This document shows, piece by piece, positions 54,801-63,762 of a stretch of DNA of 64,000 nucleotides. The translations under genes were made by a program, and so were the position numbers. The notes under the pieces are model-generated. The model was given only the letters and a program-made list of their open reading frames with translations. It had not been told where the DNA came from and did no database searches. This DNA is from CAYQQU01 sp964419545. Its GTDB lineage: Bacteria; Bacteroidota; Bacteroidia; Chitinophagales; Saprospiraceae. The stretch spans positions 204,279-268,278 of the forward strand of contig CAYQQU010000001.1 of NCBI GenBank assembly GCA_964419545.1, read 5' to 3'. Each line of letters begins with the position of its first letter. The first letter of the stretch is position 1.

Positions 54801-57800
54801 CCCTGCGCCGACACCCGTCATCGACGGGCCTACGGTGTTTTGTGAAGCAACGGGCGCCGCGCTCGACGCCGGGGAAGGATACGCCGACTACCGCTGGAGC
54901 ACCGGCGAAACGGAGCAGGTGATCACGGTGACGGCGAGCGGCGAATACCTGGTCACCGTCACCGACGCCAACGGTTGCTCTGCTGAGGCAGCTCTCGCCG
55001 TAAGCGCCGAGCCGGAGCTGATGCCGGTTATTTCCGGGCCGGCAGCGATCTGCCCGGAAGCAAGCGCGACGCTCGACGCCGGGCCCGGGTACGCAACCTA
55101 TTTGTGGTCCGACGGCAGCCAGGAACAGACCTATACGGCGAATGCCGGCGGCCTTTACGAAGTAACCGTCACCGACCAACTGGGATGCCAGGGAACCGCT
55201 TCTTTTTCGGTTTCCGTCCTGGCGCCTGCACCGGTGGCTATTGCGGGAGCGCTTTCATTCTGTGAAAACGACAGCACCACGCTGATCGCCGATCCGGGGT
55301 TCAGCACCTATACCTGGTCCGACGGCAGCTCCGGCAGCGAACTCGTCGTCGATGTCCCGGGCGCGTACAGCGTTACCGCCACCGATGCGGACGGCTGCTC
55401 GGTTAGCGATACGGTATCTGTCTTACTCGATACGCTCCCGGAGCCGGCCGTCTCCGGCATTCTGAGCTTTTGTACCGGCGAAAATACGGTGCTGGACGCC
55501 GGCCCCGGTTTTGCCGCTTACGACTGGTCGAACGGGGCCGACCTGCAAACCGCTACCATCGATCAGCCGGGAACGTATTCCGTTACCGTCACGAACGACG
55601 CCGGCTGCACGGCGGCCGATACCGTGCAGGTAGCGGAGGTGCCGGAATTGTCGCCGGTCATTTCCGGGGAGACGGCCTTTTGCGCCGGAGCCTCTGCTTT
55701 GCTCGACGCCGGGGCCGGTTATGCCACCTATTTGTGGTCGGATGGGACTTCCGCCCAGACCTTATCGGTAGCCGACCCGGGCGTATATGGCCTGACCGTC
55801 ACCGACGCCAACGGTTGTGCGGGAGATACTACAGTGACGATCGCGGAGAACGCTCTTCCTGTTCCGGCTATTTCCGGGGTTCCGGCTTTTTGCGCCGGCG
55901 ATTCTACCGTTCTTTCGGCCGGCCCCGGCCTGGCGGGATACCTTTGGTCCGACGGGACCACCGCTCCCGATCTGGTGGTCGATAATCCCGGCACCTACGG
56001 CTTAACGGTAACGGACGCCAATGGCTGCAGCGATAGCACCAGCATAGCCGTTGTCGAAAACCAGATCGCACCGCCGGTCATTTCCGGCGCCACCGCTTTC
56101 TGCGCCGGCGATAGCACCTTGCTCGCCGGCGGCGCCGGTTATGTGAATTATTCCTGGTCGGACGGAAGCGCTGGCCAGTTCCTGACGGTTGCCGACGGCG
56201 GCGTGTACGAACTGACTGTCACGGATAATAACGGCTGTTCCGCTCAGGCGACCGTCGACATCACGGAATACCCGGTGGCGCCTCCGCAAATTGCCGGGAC
56301 GGCTGCTTTCTGCGCCGGCGATTCTACCGCGCTCGACGCCGGGCCGGCCTACCAGTCGTATACCTGGTCCGATGGGTCGGAAGACCAGACCTTATGGGTT
56401 GACGTCGGCGGCGCGTACGCCGTTACCGTCACCGACGCCAACGGGTGTATCGCCAGCGCTTCCGTCCAGGTGTTGGAAAATGATTTACCTTCCGTCATCA
56501 TCAGCGGTTCCACCAGCTTTTGCGTCGGTGGCGCCACTACCCTGAACGCAGGAGACGGTTTTGCAGCTTATTTGTGGTCCGACGGCAGTCAGGATCAGGA
56601 ACTGGTGGTGGATGCGCCCGGCAATTACGAGGTGACCGTAGTGGATGATAACGGTTGTGAAAATTCGAATAGCGTAAGCGTTACCGAAGATGTTGAACTC
56701 AACCCGGTAGTAACCGGCGCCACCGCCTTCTGCGCCGGAGATACCGTCGCCCTCGACGCCGGAGCAGGTTATGCGACCTACCTTTGGTCGGACAATTCCG
56801 CCGGGCAGACACTGGCGGTCAGCACACCCGGGGATTACGGGGTTACCGTTACCGATGCGACCGGCTGTATCGGGGATACCGTGGTGACCGTTCAACAATA
56901 CGCGCTGCCGCAGCCGGCGCTGGCCGGACCGGATAGGTTCTGCGCCGGCGAAAGCGCTACTTTGGATGCAGGCCCGGGCTATGCCGGCTACAGCTGGTCG
57001 ACCGGCGATAGCGAACAAGTGCTGTCGGTAGACGATCCGGGCTTCTATCAGGTTACCGTGACGGACGCCAACGGCTGCAGCAATACGGCTCAGCTCGACC
57101 TGGCGGAGCTGCCCCTGCCACAGCCGGAGATCACCGGTTCCCTGGCCTTTTGTTCGGGAGACAGCACCATCCTTTCTGCCGGGGGCAGCTTTGCGGCCTA
57201 TCAATGGACGGGCGGGGCTACCGGAAATACGCTAACCGTTAATTCAGCGGGCGTTTACGGCCTGACCGTGACGGACGTCAACGGATGCAGCAACACCAAC
57301 CAGGTTACGGTGAATGAAAATGCGTTGCCCGAATCGGAGATTTCCGGCGTTTTGGCTTTTTGCGCCGGCGAACAGACCACGCTGGACGGCGGGCCGGGTT
57401 ATGCCGCGTATCAGTGGACCGACGGCGGAACGCAGCAGACGCTGCAGGTGGATGCGCCGGGCTTCTACGAAGTGACAGTTACCAATGCCTTGGGATGCGA
57501 AAGTACTTCGGCCGTAACGGTGGTAGAATGGTCGCTACCCGAACCGGAAATTACCGGAGAAGCGGCTTTCTGCACCGGCTCCTCTTCCTTGCTGACCACC
57601 AGCCAGATGTATGAGGACTACCTGTGGTCGACGAGCGACTCAGGTCCCAGCCTGGTGGTGAACGCGCCCGGCGCTTACGAAGTCACCGTGACCGACGCCA
57701 ACGGCTGCCGGAATAACGCACAACTGACCGTCACTGAAAACCCGTTGCCGGAACCATCCATCACCGGAGCGTTGGAATACTGCGCCGGGCAAAGCACCAC

Positions 57801-60360
57801 GCTGGCAGTAGAGGACCTATTCGCCGGTTACCAATGGACAGGAGGCAGCCAGGACGCTTTCCTGACGGTGGACGCACCCGGCCAATATGCGGTGACCGTA
57901 ACCGATGCCAACGGCTGTGAAAATACCGCACAAGCTACAGTCAGCGAAAACCCCTTGCCGCAGCCGGAGATCACAGGGGCGCCGGCATATTGCGCCGGGG
58001 AAAATACGACCCTGGCGGTATCGGACCAATTCCCGGCCATCGAATGGACGAACGGCGAAAACACTCCCGCCATTACGGTGAGCGACCCGGGGGAATACGG
58101 GGTAATCGTCACCGACGCCAACGGCTGCGAGAATACAGATCAGGTGATCGTGACGGAAAACCCCTTGCCGGAATTCGCGATCACCGGTGCTCCGCAGTTC
58201 TGCGCCGGGGAGAGCAACGTGCTCAGCGTGGCTGATGGTTTTGCGGAATATCAATGGAGCAGCGGCAACGAAACGGCCGCATTCGAAGTGACGGAACCGG
58301 GAACTTACGCCGTGACCGTCACCGACAATAACGGCTGCGCGGGCCAAGCGGAACTGACGGTAGCCGAATTGCCACTGCCGGAGGTGACCATCGAAGGCGA
58401 AGACTACCTATGCACGGGCGCTGCAGCGACCCTGTTCGCCAGCGGTGATTACGCGCAGTATCTATGGTCGAACGGAACAGAAGGGCCGGAAAATACCGTG
58501 ATGCAGCCGGGGCTTTACAGCGTGACGGTGGCCAGCGCCACGGGCTGTATCGCAACGGAAAGCATCAATATTACCGAGATCTCGCTTCCAGTGGCCGACG
58601 CCGGTGCTGCTCAGGATCTTACCTGCGTGGTAAACAGCATCACCCTCGGCGGCACAGGCACCAGCCAGGGCGACTACCAGTATCAGTGGAGCGGTCCCGG
58701 CATCGACAGCACGAATGCGGGAGTGAGCAATCCGGTGGTGACCCTTCCCGGGGATTACCTCTTCACCGTGATCGATCCGGAATACGGTTGTGTTTCGCTG
58801 CCGGCAACGGTCAGCGTAGCGGATTTGTCTTACGAACCCCTCGCGACCCTGGAGCCCGACAACATACTGGATTGCGAGACCTCCACCGTCAAGCTGAACG
58901 GCGAAGGCTCACAGGTCGGGCCGGGCATAGTATATCGCTGGTACGATGCGAATGGCGCCCTGCTCGACGGGGTAAGCGGCCTGAGTTACGAGACGAGCAC
59001 CCCGGCGGTATTTACCCTGCAGGTGATCGACACCCTCACCGGCTGCATGGCCGAGGCCAGCGCCGCAGTGCTGCAGGATATCGAATACCCAGTAGCAGCA
59101 GCCGGCGAACCCGCGCACCTCACCTGCGCAGTAAACAGCGCCGGCCTCGACGGCGCCGGCTCCAGCCCGGGCATGAATTATTCCTGGACGACGAATACCG
59201 GCTCCATTATTTCCGGCGCCGGAACCTTAAATCCGGTAGTGAACGCCCCGGGGATATACATCCTGTCGGTGGCGAACCCGGAAAACGGGTGCGTCAGCCG
59301 AGATACGGTTATGGTGACCCAGGACGCTGATCTGCCCCTGGCGGAGGCCGGAGATGATCAATTTTTGGATTGCCACACGGAAGAACTGACGCTTAGTGGG
59401 GCAGGCTCGTCGGCAGGGCCGCAGTACGAGTACGAATGGACCCTCTTAGAAGAAGGCGCGCTGGTAGGTACGGCGCTGAATATTCAGATCACCGAACCGG
59501 GCATTTATCAGCTGCAGGTGCTCAATCTGCAGAACGGATGTTCCCAAACCGATCAGGTGGTGATAGCAGAAATCGGCAACTTCCCGGAAAATATGGAAGT
59601 AGTCGCGGAACCGACCACCTGCTACTGGGACCGGGACGGCGGCATCCGGGTCGAGGAAGTGACCGGAGGCGAGCTCCCATTGCTTTACAGCCTGAACGGC
59701 AGTCCTTTCGGCAGCACTCCGGATTTTACGGGATTGGCGCCCGGAGAATACGAAGTTATGGTACAGGACGCCGCCGGTTGCGAGCTAAGCACCCGCGTGG
59801 TGGTTCCTGCGGGTAATATCGTCAACCTCAACGTGGGGCCCGACGAGACCATCCTGATGGGAGATACGGTATCCATCGAGGCGAATACCAACCTGCTGCC
59901 TGCTCAGATCGCTTCGTTCCGGTGGACGGCGCCCGACAGCATCGCCTGTCCGGGATGTTTTGAGCAGATGGTTGCGCCGATGGAGACCACCGACTACGTG
60001 GCCACGATCATCGACCAGAACGGTTGTGAGGTAACGGATCAACTGACCATTTTCGTAGAAAACCCGTACGAAGTATACGTACCGAACGCCTTTTCTCCCA
60101 ATGGCGATGGCAATAACGACGTTTTCATGATCTATTCCGGTCCGAATGTGGAGGAAATCGAATCTTTCCAGGTATTCAACCGCTGGGGCGAGATCGTCTT
60201 CGAAGTGGCCGGCGTGCCGACGAATGACGAAAATTACGGCTGGAACGGCGTTTACCGGCAATCCTTGTATAACGCTGGCGTCTTCGCCTGGTTTGCCAAG
60301 ATCAAATTCCTGGACGGCGCCACGCGCTTATTCGAGGGAGATGTATTGCTGGTGCGTTGA
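51895..60360 (+). CDS. Giant T9SS-exported repeat protein (adhesin-like, type B sorting domain)
   Basis: 2821 aa. An N-extended signal peptide (hydrophobic core LLQASLWIAIFLLIAP, cut after RSSG) is followed by a proprotein-convertase P-like domain (about 47-220). Next comes a 'CTDPAASNYDPNADVDDGSC' motif seen on many Bacteroidota surface proteins, then a first divergent PKD-like unit. After it come 27 tandem ~70-aa Ig/PKD-like repeats. Each has Cys near position 11 and Cys near 56, plus landmarks 'FCAGDSTTLDAGPGY', 'LWSDGS' and 'YSVTVTDANGC'. Four longer related units ('AGDDQFLDC...') and a SprB-like segment follow. The last ~95 residues are the CHU_C/type B T9SS domain ('VPNAFSPNGDGNNDVF', 'FNRWGEIVFE'). 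It should be secreted by T9SS and anchored or released as a long fibre for adhesion or motility. Confidence 0.92.
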   Translation: MCCNFYLTPKNCCERITARHWRLRLLQASLWIAIFLLIAPQRSSGQCTNPTINLPDQETPVNGNPSEAYCVSFTFDPATTGLPTSLSMELQHTFQGDLSIFVNACGNTLNIMQRPGEIGNCGGGAPYGNSNEIGSPGNPVLITFSDSGTQDPENGIDENGGLYGITSDDDCGIGSPGINSFAALWAGCPPGNITAEVCIDDHAFVDAGVAQNVTFDFLNASVCGCTDPAASNYDPNADVDDGSCIYAPCTVEVSVPPTLGTCADDSVLLPAIITNQQNPPVSFSWSATNGGMAYVVDPTQQSLTLVFPPGANGAFTYTITVFDGDCVVTNSTTVTVAAPEPPVIPSDYVCSGHPATLEVVNGPFVSYEWSNGMSGSPIQVTQAGVYSVIVTDANGCKSTGSVTVTNQPDPVVNITGDAAVCPNGFANLQATGGYVDYQWSPPGGSNGASYVATAPGLYQVTATDNFGCQASATFNVAPAPGPQPVITGGPLVCQGTTITLDAGPGFNTYQWSNSAQQQVIQISTGGQYSVTVTDANNCVGTASVFIGDAPLPQPVITGDLTVCQGQTTTLTASPGFDSYQWSTNQSGPAITVAAPGPYSVTVTNADGCTGVASVTVAAGDNPQPLVTGEPNICPGESTTLTASPGFQQYVWSDNSTAQSITVTQPGIYDVTVVNSAGCIGTASMEVFLNPEPMPAVTGDTTVCPGEAATLSIVPAFESYAWSDGADTQTRTATEGTLTVTVVNAEGCTGTATVNVQELASPEPVISGDNSICADTTTRLDAGAGYETYLWSNDSTQREILVADPGLYSVTVTDENGCEGIAEYDLTVIDNPSLSLTGDLAFCEGAVATIMASDTTLESYLWSTGATGPILEVDAPGTYVLTATDANGCEGTTEATIAMNTNPVVAIDGLTEICPEDSTLLDAGPGFSSYLWSDGSTAPALTVSAPGLYSVAVADANGCVGADTVNVANFPAPTPVIDGPTVFCEATGAALDAGEGYADYRWSTGETEQVITVTASGEYLVTVTDANGCSAEAALAVSAEPELMPVISGPAAICPEASATLDAGPGYATYLWSDGSQEQTYTANAGGLYEVTVTDQLGCQGTASFSVSVLAPAPVAIAGALSFCENDSTTLIADPGFSTYTWSDGSSGSELVVDVPGAYSVTATDADGCSVSDTVSVLLDTLPEPAVSGILSFCTGENTVLDAGPGFAAYDWSNGADLQTATIDQPGTYSVTVTNDAGCTAADTVQVAEVPELSPVISGETAFCAGASALLDAGAGYATYLWSDGTSAQTLSVADPGVYGLTVTDANGCAGDTTVTIAENALPVPAISGVPAFCAGDSTVLSAGPGLAGYLWSDGTTAPDLVVDNPGTYGLTVTDANGCSDSTSIAVVENQIAPPVISGATAFCAGDSTLLAGGAGYVNYSWSDGSAGQFLTVADGGVYELTVTDNNGCSAQATVDITEYPVAPPQIAGTAAFCAGDSTALDAGPAYQSYTWSDGSEDQTLWVDVGGAYAVTVTDANGCIASASVQVLENDLPSVIISGSTSFCVGGATTLNAGDGFAAYLWSDGSQDQELVVDAPGNYEVTVVDDNGCENSNSVSVTEDVELNPVVTGATAFCAGDTVALDAGAGYATYLWSDNSAGQTLAVSTPGDYGVTVTDATGCIGDTVVTVQQYALPQPALAGPDRFCAGESATLDAGPGYAGYSWSTGDSEQVLSVDDPGFYQVTVTDANGCSNTAQLDLAELPLPQPEITGSLAFCSGDSTILSAGGSFAAYQWTGGATGNTLTVNSAGVYGLTVTDVNGCSNTNQVTVNENALPESEISGVLAFCAGEQTTLDGGPGYAAYQWTDGGTQQTLQVDAPGFYEVTVTNALGCESTSAVTVVEWSLPEPEITGEAAFCTGSSSLLTTSQMYEDYLWSTSDSGPSLVVNAPGAYEVTVTDANGCRNNAQLTVTENPLPEPSITGALEYCAGQSTTLAVEDLFAGYQWTGGSQDAFLTVDAPGQYAVTVTDANGCENTAQATVSENPLPQPEITGAPAYCAGENTTLAVSDQFPAIEWTNGENTPAITVSDPGEYGVIVTDANGCENTDQVIVTENPLPEFAITGAPQFCAGESNVLSVADGFAEYQWSSGNETAAFEVTEPGTYAVTVTDNNGCAGQAELTVAELPLPEVTIEGEDYLCTGAAATLFASGDYAQYLWSNGTEGPENTVMQPGLYSVTVASATGCIATESINITEISLPVADAGAAQDLTCVVNSITLGGTGTSQGDYQYQWSGPGIDSTNAGVSNPVVTLPGDYLFTVIDPEYGCVSLPATVSVADLSYEPLATLEPDNILDCETSTVKLNGEGSQVGPGIVYRWYDANGALLDGVSGLSYETSTPAVFTLQVIDTLTGCMAEASAAVLQDIEYPVAAAGEPAHLTCAVNSAGLDGAGSSPGMNYSWTTNTGSIISGAGTLNPVVNAPGIYILSVANPENGCVSRDTVMVTQDADLPLAEAGDDQFLDCHTEELTLSGAGSSAGPQYEYEWTLLEEGALVGTALNIQITEPGIYQLQVLNLQNGCSQTDQVVIAEIGNFPENMEVVAEPTTCYWDRDGGIRVEEVTGGELPLLYSLNGSPFGSTPDFTGLAPGEYEVMVQDAAGCELSTRVVVPAGNIVNLNVGPDETILMGDTVSIEANTNLLPAQIASFRWTAPDSIACPGCFEQMVAPMETTDYVATIIDQNGCEVTDQLTIFVENPYEVYVPNAFSPNGDGNNDVFMIYSGPNVEEIESFQVFNRWGEIVFEVAGVPTNDENYGWNGVYRQSLYNAGVFAWFAKIKFLDGATRLFEGDVLLVR
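52915..58590 (+). repeat. Tandem array of 27 units of ~210 bp inside the giant gene
   Basis: Units of 69-71 codons run head to tail over 5676 bp (27 x about 210). The DNA string encoding VTDANGC, typically ACCGACGCCAACGGCTG, recurs once per unit with few changes, especially in the later units. Central and late units (about 15-27) resemble each other most, pointing to recent duplication or homogenisation. Such an array is prone to recombination and to assembly collapse, so the copy number should be treated with care. Confidence 0.93.
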
Positions 60361-60382
60361 AAGCAAAGTCGGGTCTGCCGGG

Positions 60383-61333
60383 TTAAGCCAGCCATTTGAT
60401 CAGGTAAACCAGCGCGATGCTTATCACCAGGCCGAGGAAAACCTTGCCCAGGTCCGACGCGACCATTCGGAGTATTTTCCCGGAAACTTTCTTTTCCAAA
60501 CGGAAGCGGATGGCGATTTCGCGGCCGGCGAGCAGGCCGATGAACACCCAGGTAGTGCTCATGGGCACATTATTGAGCTCTTTGAAGTAGTAGAGCACCA
60601 TGCCGTAAGTGAAGTCGATGAGGGTAGCCGAACGGATGTCGACGGTATTGGTTTTGGCTTTGACGATCTCCTGGATGGCGCCGCCTTTGCTGTAGAAGAT
60701 GTATCCCAGCAGCACCAGCAGGATCGTAAGGGAAACGGCGAGGCCGGTTCCGCTCAGCGAGCGCGGCAGGTAGACATAGATGTTGGCGAAGTCCTGGATC
60801 AGCCATTGCGACCAGAGGAAGCCCGTAGAGAGCCATTGTAAGGGCACCCAGATCCGCTCTTCCCGCCTGGTGATATCGGTATTGATGAAGCGTTTTTCGA
60901 CGATATTGGTGATGATGATGTAGATGACCGCGCCGGCTCCGAAAGCCACGGCATAACCGGAGAGCGACTTGACCACCATATCGCTCAGGTTCTTTTCGTT
61001 AAAAAAGGTAAGGATCAGGAACGAGGTGCTCACCGGGATACCGGTGCGGGTGAGGGCCATCAGCACGAGGGGCGGCAGGATGTAATACCAGGCAAAAGGC
61101 TGGGGGAGGGGGTATTTGGCCAAGCGGTCGTAGGAAACGTCGCCGCCGTAGTGGTACCAGCCGTAGATGAGGGTGGCGGCGAGAATGCTGCCCGCGAAGA
61201 TCCAGAGGACGTACCAGGGGCGTCGTTCGTTGGAACTGAGGAAGGTGCCGAGGGTCTGGATACTGTCGTTACCGACAACGGAATAGCCGGCGAGGATAAA
61301 GCCGACCCACATGATGACTAAAGAGTAATCCAC
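60383..61333 (-). CDS. PiT-like membrane transporter protein
   Basis: 316 aa with about eight membrane segments. Two regions recall the inverted repeats of inorganic phosphate (PiT) transporters. The N-terminal one reads 'GYSVVGNDSIQTLGTFLSSN', with the G-ND core, followed by 'TGIPVSTSFLILTFF'. The C-terminal one reads 'NNVPMSTTWVFIGLLAGRE', with the STT motif. The central part has a large charged loop ('NIVEKRFINTDITRREERIW'). PiT proteins import phosphate with H+ or Na+, but this protein is shorter and the second ND motif is unclear. I therefore call it PiT-like, not phosphate transporter. A palindromic dispersed repeat lies 33 bp upstream of its start. Confidence 0.65.
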   Translation of the reverse strand: MDYSLVIMWVGFILAGYSVVGNDSIQTLGTFLSSNERRPWYVLWIFAGSILAATLIYGWYHYGGDVSYDRLAKYPLPQPFAWYYILPPLVLMALTRTGIPVSTSFLILTFFNEKNLSDMVVKSLSGYAVAFGAGAVIYIIITNIVEKRFINTDITRREERIWVPLQWLSTGFLWSQWLIQDFANIYVYLPRSLSGTGLAVSLTILLVLLGYIFYSKGGAIQEIVKAKTNTVDIRSATLIDFTYGMVLYYFKELNNVPMSTTWVFIGLLAGREIAIRFRLEKKVSGKILRMVASDLGKVFLGLVISIALVYLIKWLA

Positions 61334-61365
61334 GGTCTAGGTGTTTTTTCGGGAATAGGAATAAT

Positions 61366-61412
61366 TTAACCCGGATTATTCGTTATGAGAACCCATGAAT
61401 AGTCCGGATTAA
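61366..61412. repeat. Dispersed intergenic repeat, copy 5 (inverted pair)
   Basis: TTAACCCGGATTATTC, a short centre, then GAACCCATGAATAGTCC and GGATTAA: two units facing each other, giving a hairpin of about 47 bases. It is 33-79 bp upstream of the PiT-like start codon. Confidence 0.7.
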
Positions 61413-61435
61413 GGTAAAAATTTTCAGGGAAAACG

Positions 61436-61475
61436 AATAACCGGCCATTCCTTTTTGAGGCAATGGCCGGTTATT
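61436..61475 (-). terminator. Rho-independent terminator of the downstream receptor gene
   Basis: AATAACCGGCCATT (61436-61449) pairs perfectly with AATGGCCGGTTATT (61462-61475), a 14-bp stem with a 12-base loop. On the minus strand the stem is followed by CGTTTTCCC. It lies 46 bp after the receptor stop codon. Confidence 0.75.
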
Positions 61476-61520
61476 GTAGTTAAAAACTACAAAGCAGTAG
61501 CATTCAGCGGCTAATCGCGC

Positions 61521-63713
61521 TTAAATTCCGTAAGAAATACCGAAGGAGAAGTTTCGCCCTCTTCGGAAAAGAGAATAAATATACGTTTCGCCGTTAAACT
61601 CCGAAAATCTTTCATAATCGGGGTCCAACAAGTTGGTAGCTCGCGCTTTCAGCGTGACCCGCCCGATAGCTTTAGTGATGGTTAAATCGAGTTGCGCCCG
61701 GCCGAGTTCAAAGATGTCCGGCGTACCTTCCACACCGACCGCAGAGAGGCGATCGCTGAAATAGTTGAACGCCAGGATCGCATCCCAGCCGTTATCGCGG
61801 TTGTTGTAGCTAATGTTCGCGTTGGCGACGAAAGGCGACTGGCCGGCGAATTGGCGGCTGTCGGGAAAGTCCGGATCCACAGCGCGGTTAATGGCCAGCT
61901 CTACGCTGTCGAGGTCGACATTACTGTAAATGAAAGCCATATTGCCGCTGAAGCTGAAGTCCGACAGGGCAGGCGTAATGAAATCAAGCGATTTGCGGAA
62001 TTCGATCTCTGCACCGTACAAGGTAGCGTTCTGCGTGTTGCGCCAGGTAAACTGCGGGTTGCCGGCAGGGCGGAACGTTTGGATGATGGGGTCCTTGAAC
62101 AGCTTATAAAATCCGCTGACCGCGAACAGCTCGCCGGGGCGGATGAAGTATTCGTAGCGCAGGTCGAAGTTATCGATGCGTGAACGCACCAGATCGGGAT
62201 TACCGAAGATCACCGGGTCGCCGATAAAACCGAAAGCGCCGAAGGGCGCTACTTCCCGCATGTTGGGGCGGGCGAGGGTATTGGTGTAGGCGGCGCGGAT
62301 GTTCATGTCTTCGGTCAAGGCGTACACTACGTGGGCTGCCGGCAGAAGGTCGCTCACGTCGATGTCCGCAATTTCGTCTTCGGGGTTCTGGCTTACTGCC
62401 GCAGCGGCGCTTTCCACGTAGATCTGGGTTCCTTCTAGACGGGCGCCGGCGATGAGCTTCAGGTTATCGAGAACCTGCAGGGTAAGCATACCGTAACCGG
62501 CCCAAATATTCGTTTCACCCGTGTAGGAGTTTTGCAGTCGGGATTGCTCGACGACGTAGAGGCCGATTTGATTGTTGCCGGGTTCATCATTGATGATGCC
62601 GATATTTCCGTCGCCGAAATAAGCGTCCGGATCGCCCATGTAGTTATTTCCGAGGCGGTTAAACAGGGTATAGATCCTTTCGAAAAAATCGCGTTCTTTC
62701 GACGAGTAAAGCCCGCCGAATTTGATCTTATTCGCATTGCTTTTACTCTGCAGGATAGGCAGCGTGAAGTCGACTTTGCCTTCGTAAGACTGATCTTCAA
62801 GTCTGCGGAAATAGTGACCCGGCAGGTCGAATTGCGAGATAGAGATCGTATAGCGGTCGCGTTCGGTATCAAAAGCATTGGCGAAGAAGCGCAGATCCGG
62901 CTCATCCTGTTTGCTATTGACGAAGTTACCGGCCCATTCGATTTTCAGGTTGTTCAGCTTCGGCAGCACGTGTTCCCCGCTGAAAACGTAATCCACCAGT
63001 TCGCGCTCCATGAACGACAACGTCCGGCTTTCAAAGATTTCCGGGAACCCAAATCCGTAATCGTTCTGGTCTCCACCCAGGAGGCGGCCCTCGATATCCG
63101 TTTGGTGGCTGTAGATGGTGTAGAAATTGATCGAGTGGTTGGGCGAAGGTCGGAGCGAGAGGCCGAAAAGACCGCCGAGGCGAGGCGATTCTACGCTGCG
63201 GGTGTCGCCCAGGGTGAGGTTCGTGATGGTATCGACGGGGCTGAAGACAAAGTTCGGGAACAGTTGCTCCGCGTTTGGCCCCGGATTGAAATAACTGGCC
63301 TGCGTCCCGTTGTCGTAAAAGGAATAGTTATTGGAATAGTTAACGGTAAACAGCACACCGAGCGGCACCGAGCCCAGATTGAACTGGTTGCCCAAGCTCA
63401 GCGAAAAGCTATGATTGAGCGGCACGGACTTGGTGGAAGGAACGAATTCCTGATTCAGTGAGCGCACGGATTCATCCAGCAGGCGGGCTACCTCATCGTT
63501 CGTACGGGCCTGAGAAGCGGCCGTCGTCTGAAGGATGTTCTGATCCTGAACGGCAGGCGAAGTCAGGATAGCCGGCTCGTCAAGAGTGCCGTCATTGAAG
63601 CCCAGCCAGGCGGTGTTGCCGGCGTCGAAAGTCAGGAATTCGTCCTGGAATGAGCTCAATTCATTAGAGGGTATAACAAATTGGGTGTAGAGAAACAGAG
63701 CGAGTGGGAGCAA
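61521..63713 (-). pseudogene. TonB-dependent receptor lacking its N-terminus (cut near an IS end)
   Basis: The open frame gives 730 aa of beta-barrel sequence ending in 'FNGETYIYSLFRRGRNFSFG', as in Bacteroidota receptors. Landmarks include 'LARPNMREVAPFGAFGFIGD', 'ARATNLLDPDYERFSEFNG' and 'IAGARLEGTQIYVESAA'. There is no signal peptide, no carboxypeptidase-like domain and no plug: about 250-300 residues are missing at the front. The frame's first usable start is a TTG at 63713, with an in-frame stop shortly upstream. Just beyond it an AT-rich region and a transposase gene begin. The simplest reading is that an insertion element removed or displaced the 5' part. The remaining product could not be secreted. 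Confidence 0.8.
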
Positions 63714-63762
63714 AGAACTCCCTATTTTTAGAGATTAACCACAATTTCTAAAAATCTCGCTC

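Noticed and set aside
52915..58590. Periodic DNA that might suggest CRISPR or satellite sequence
   Set aside because: Period is ~210 bp, fully in frame and coding for a 70-aa domain; no 25-35-bp repeats with unique spacers anywhere in the window.
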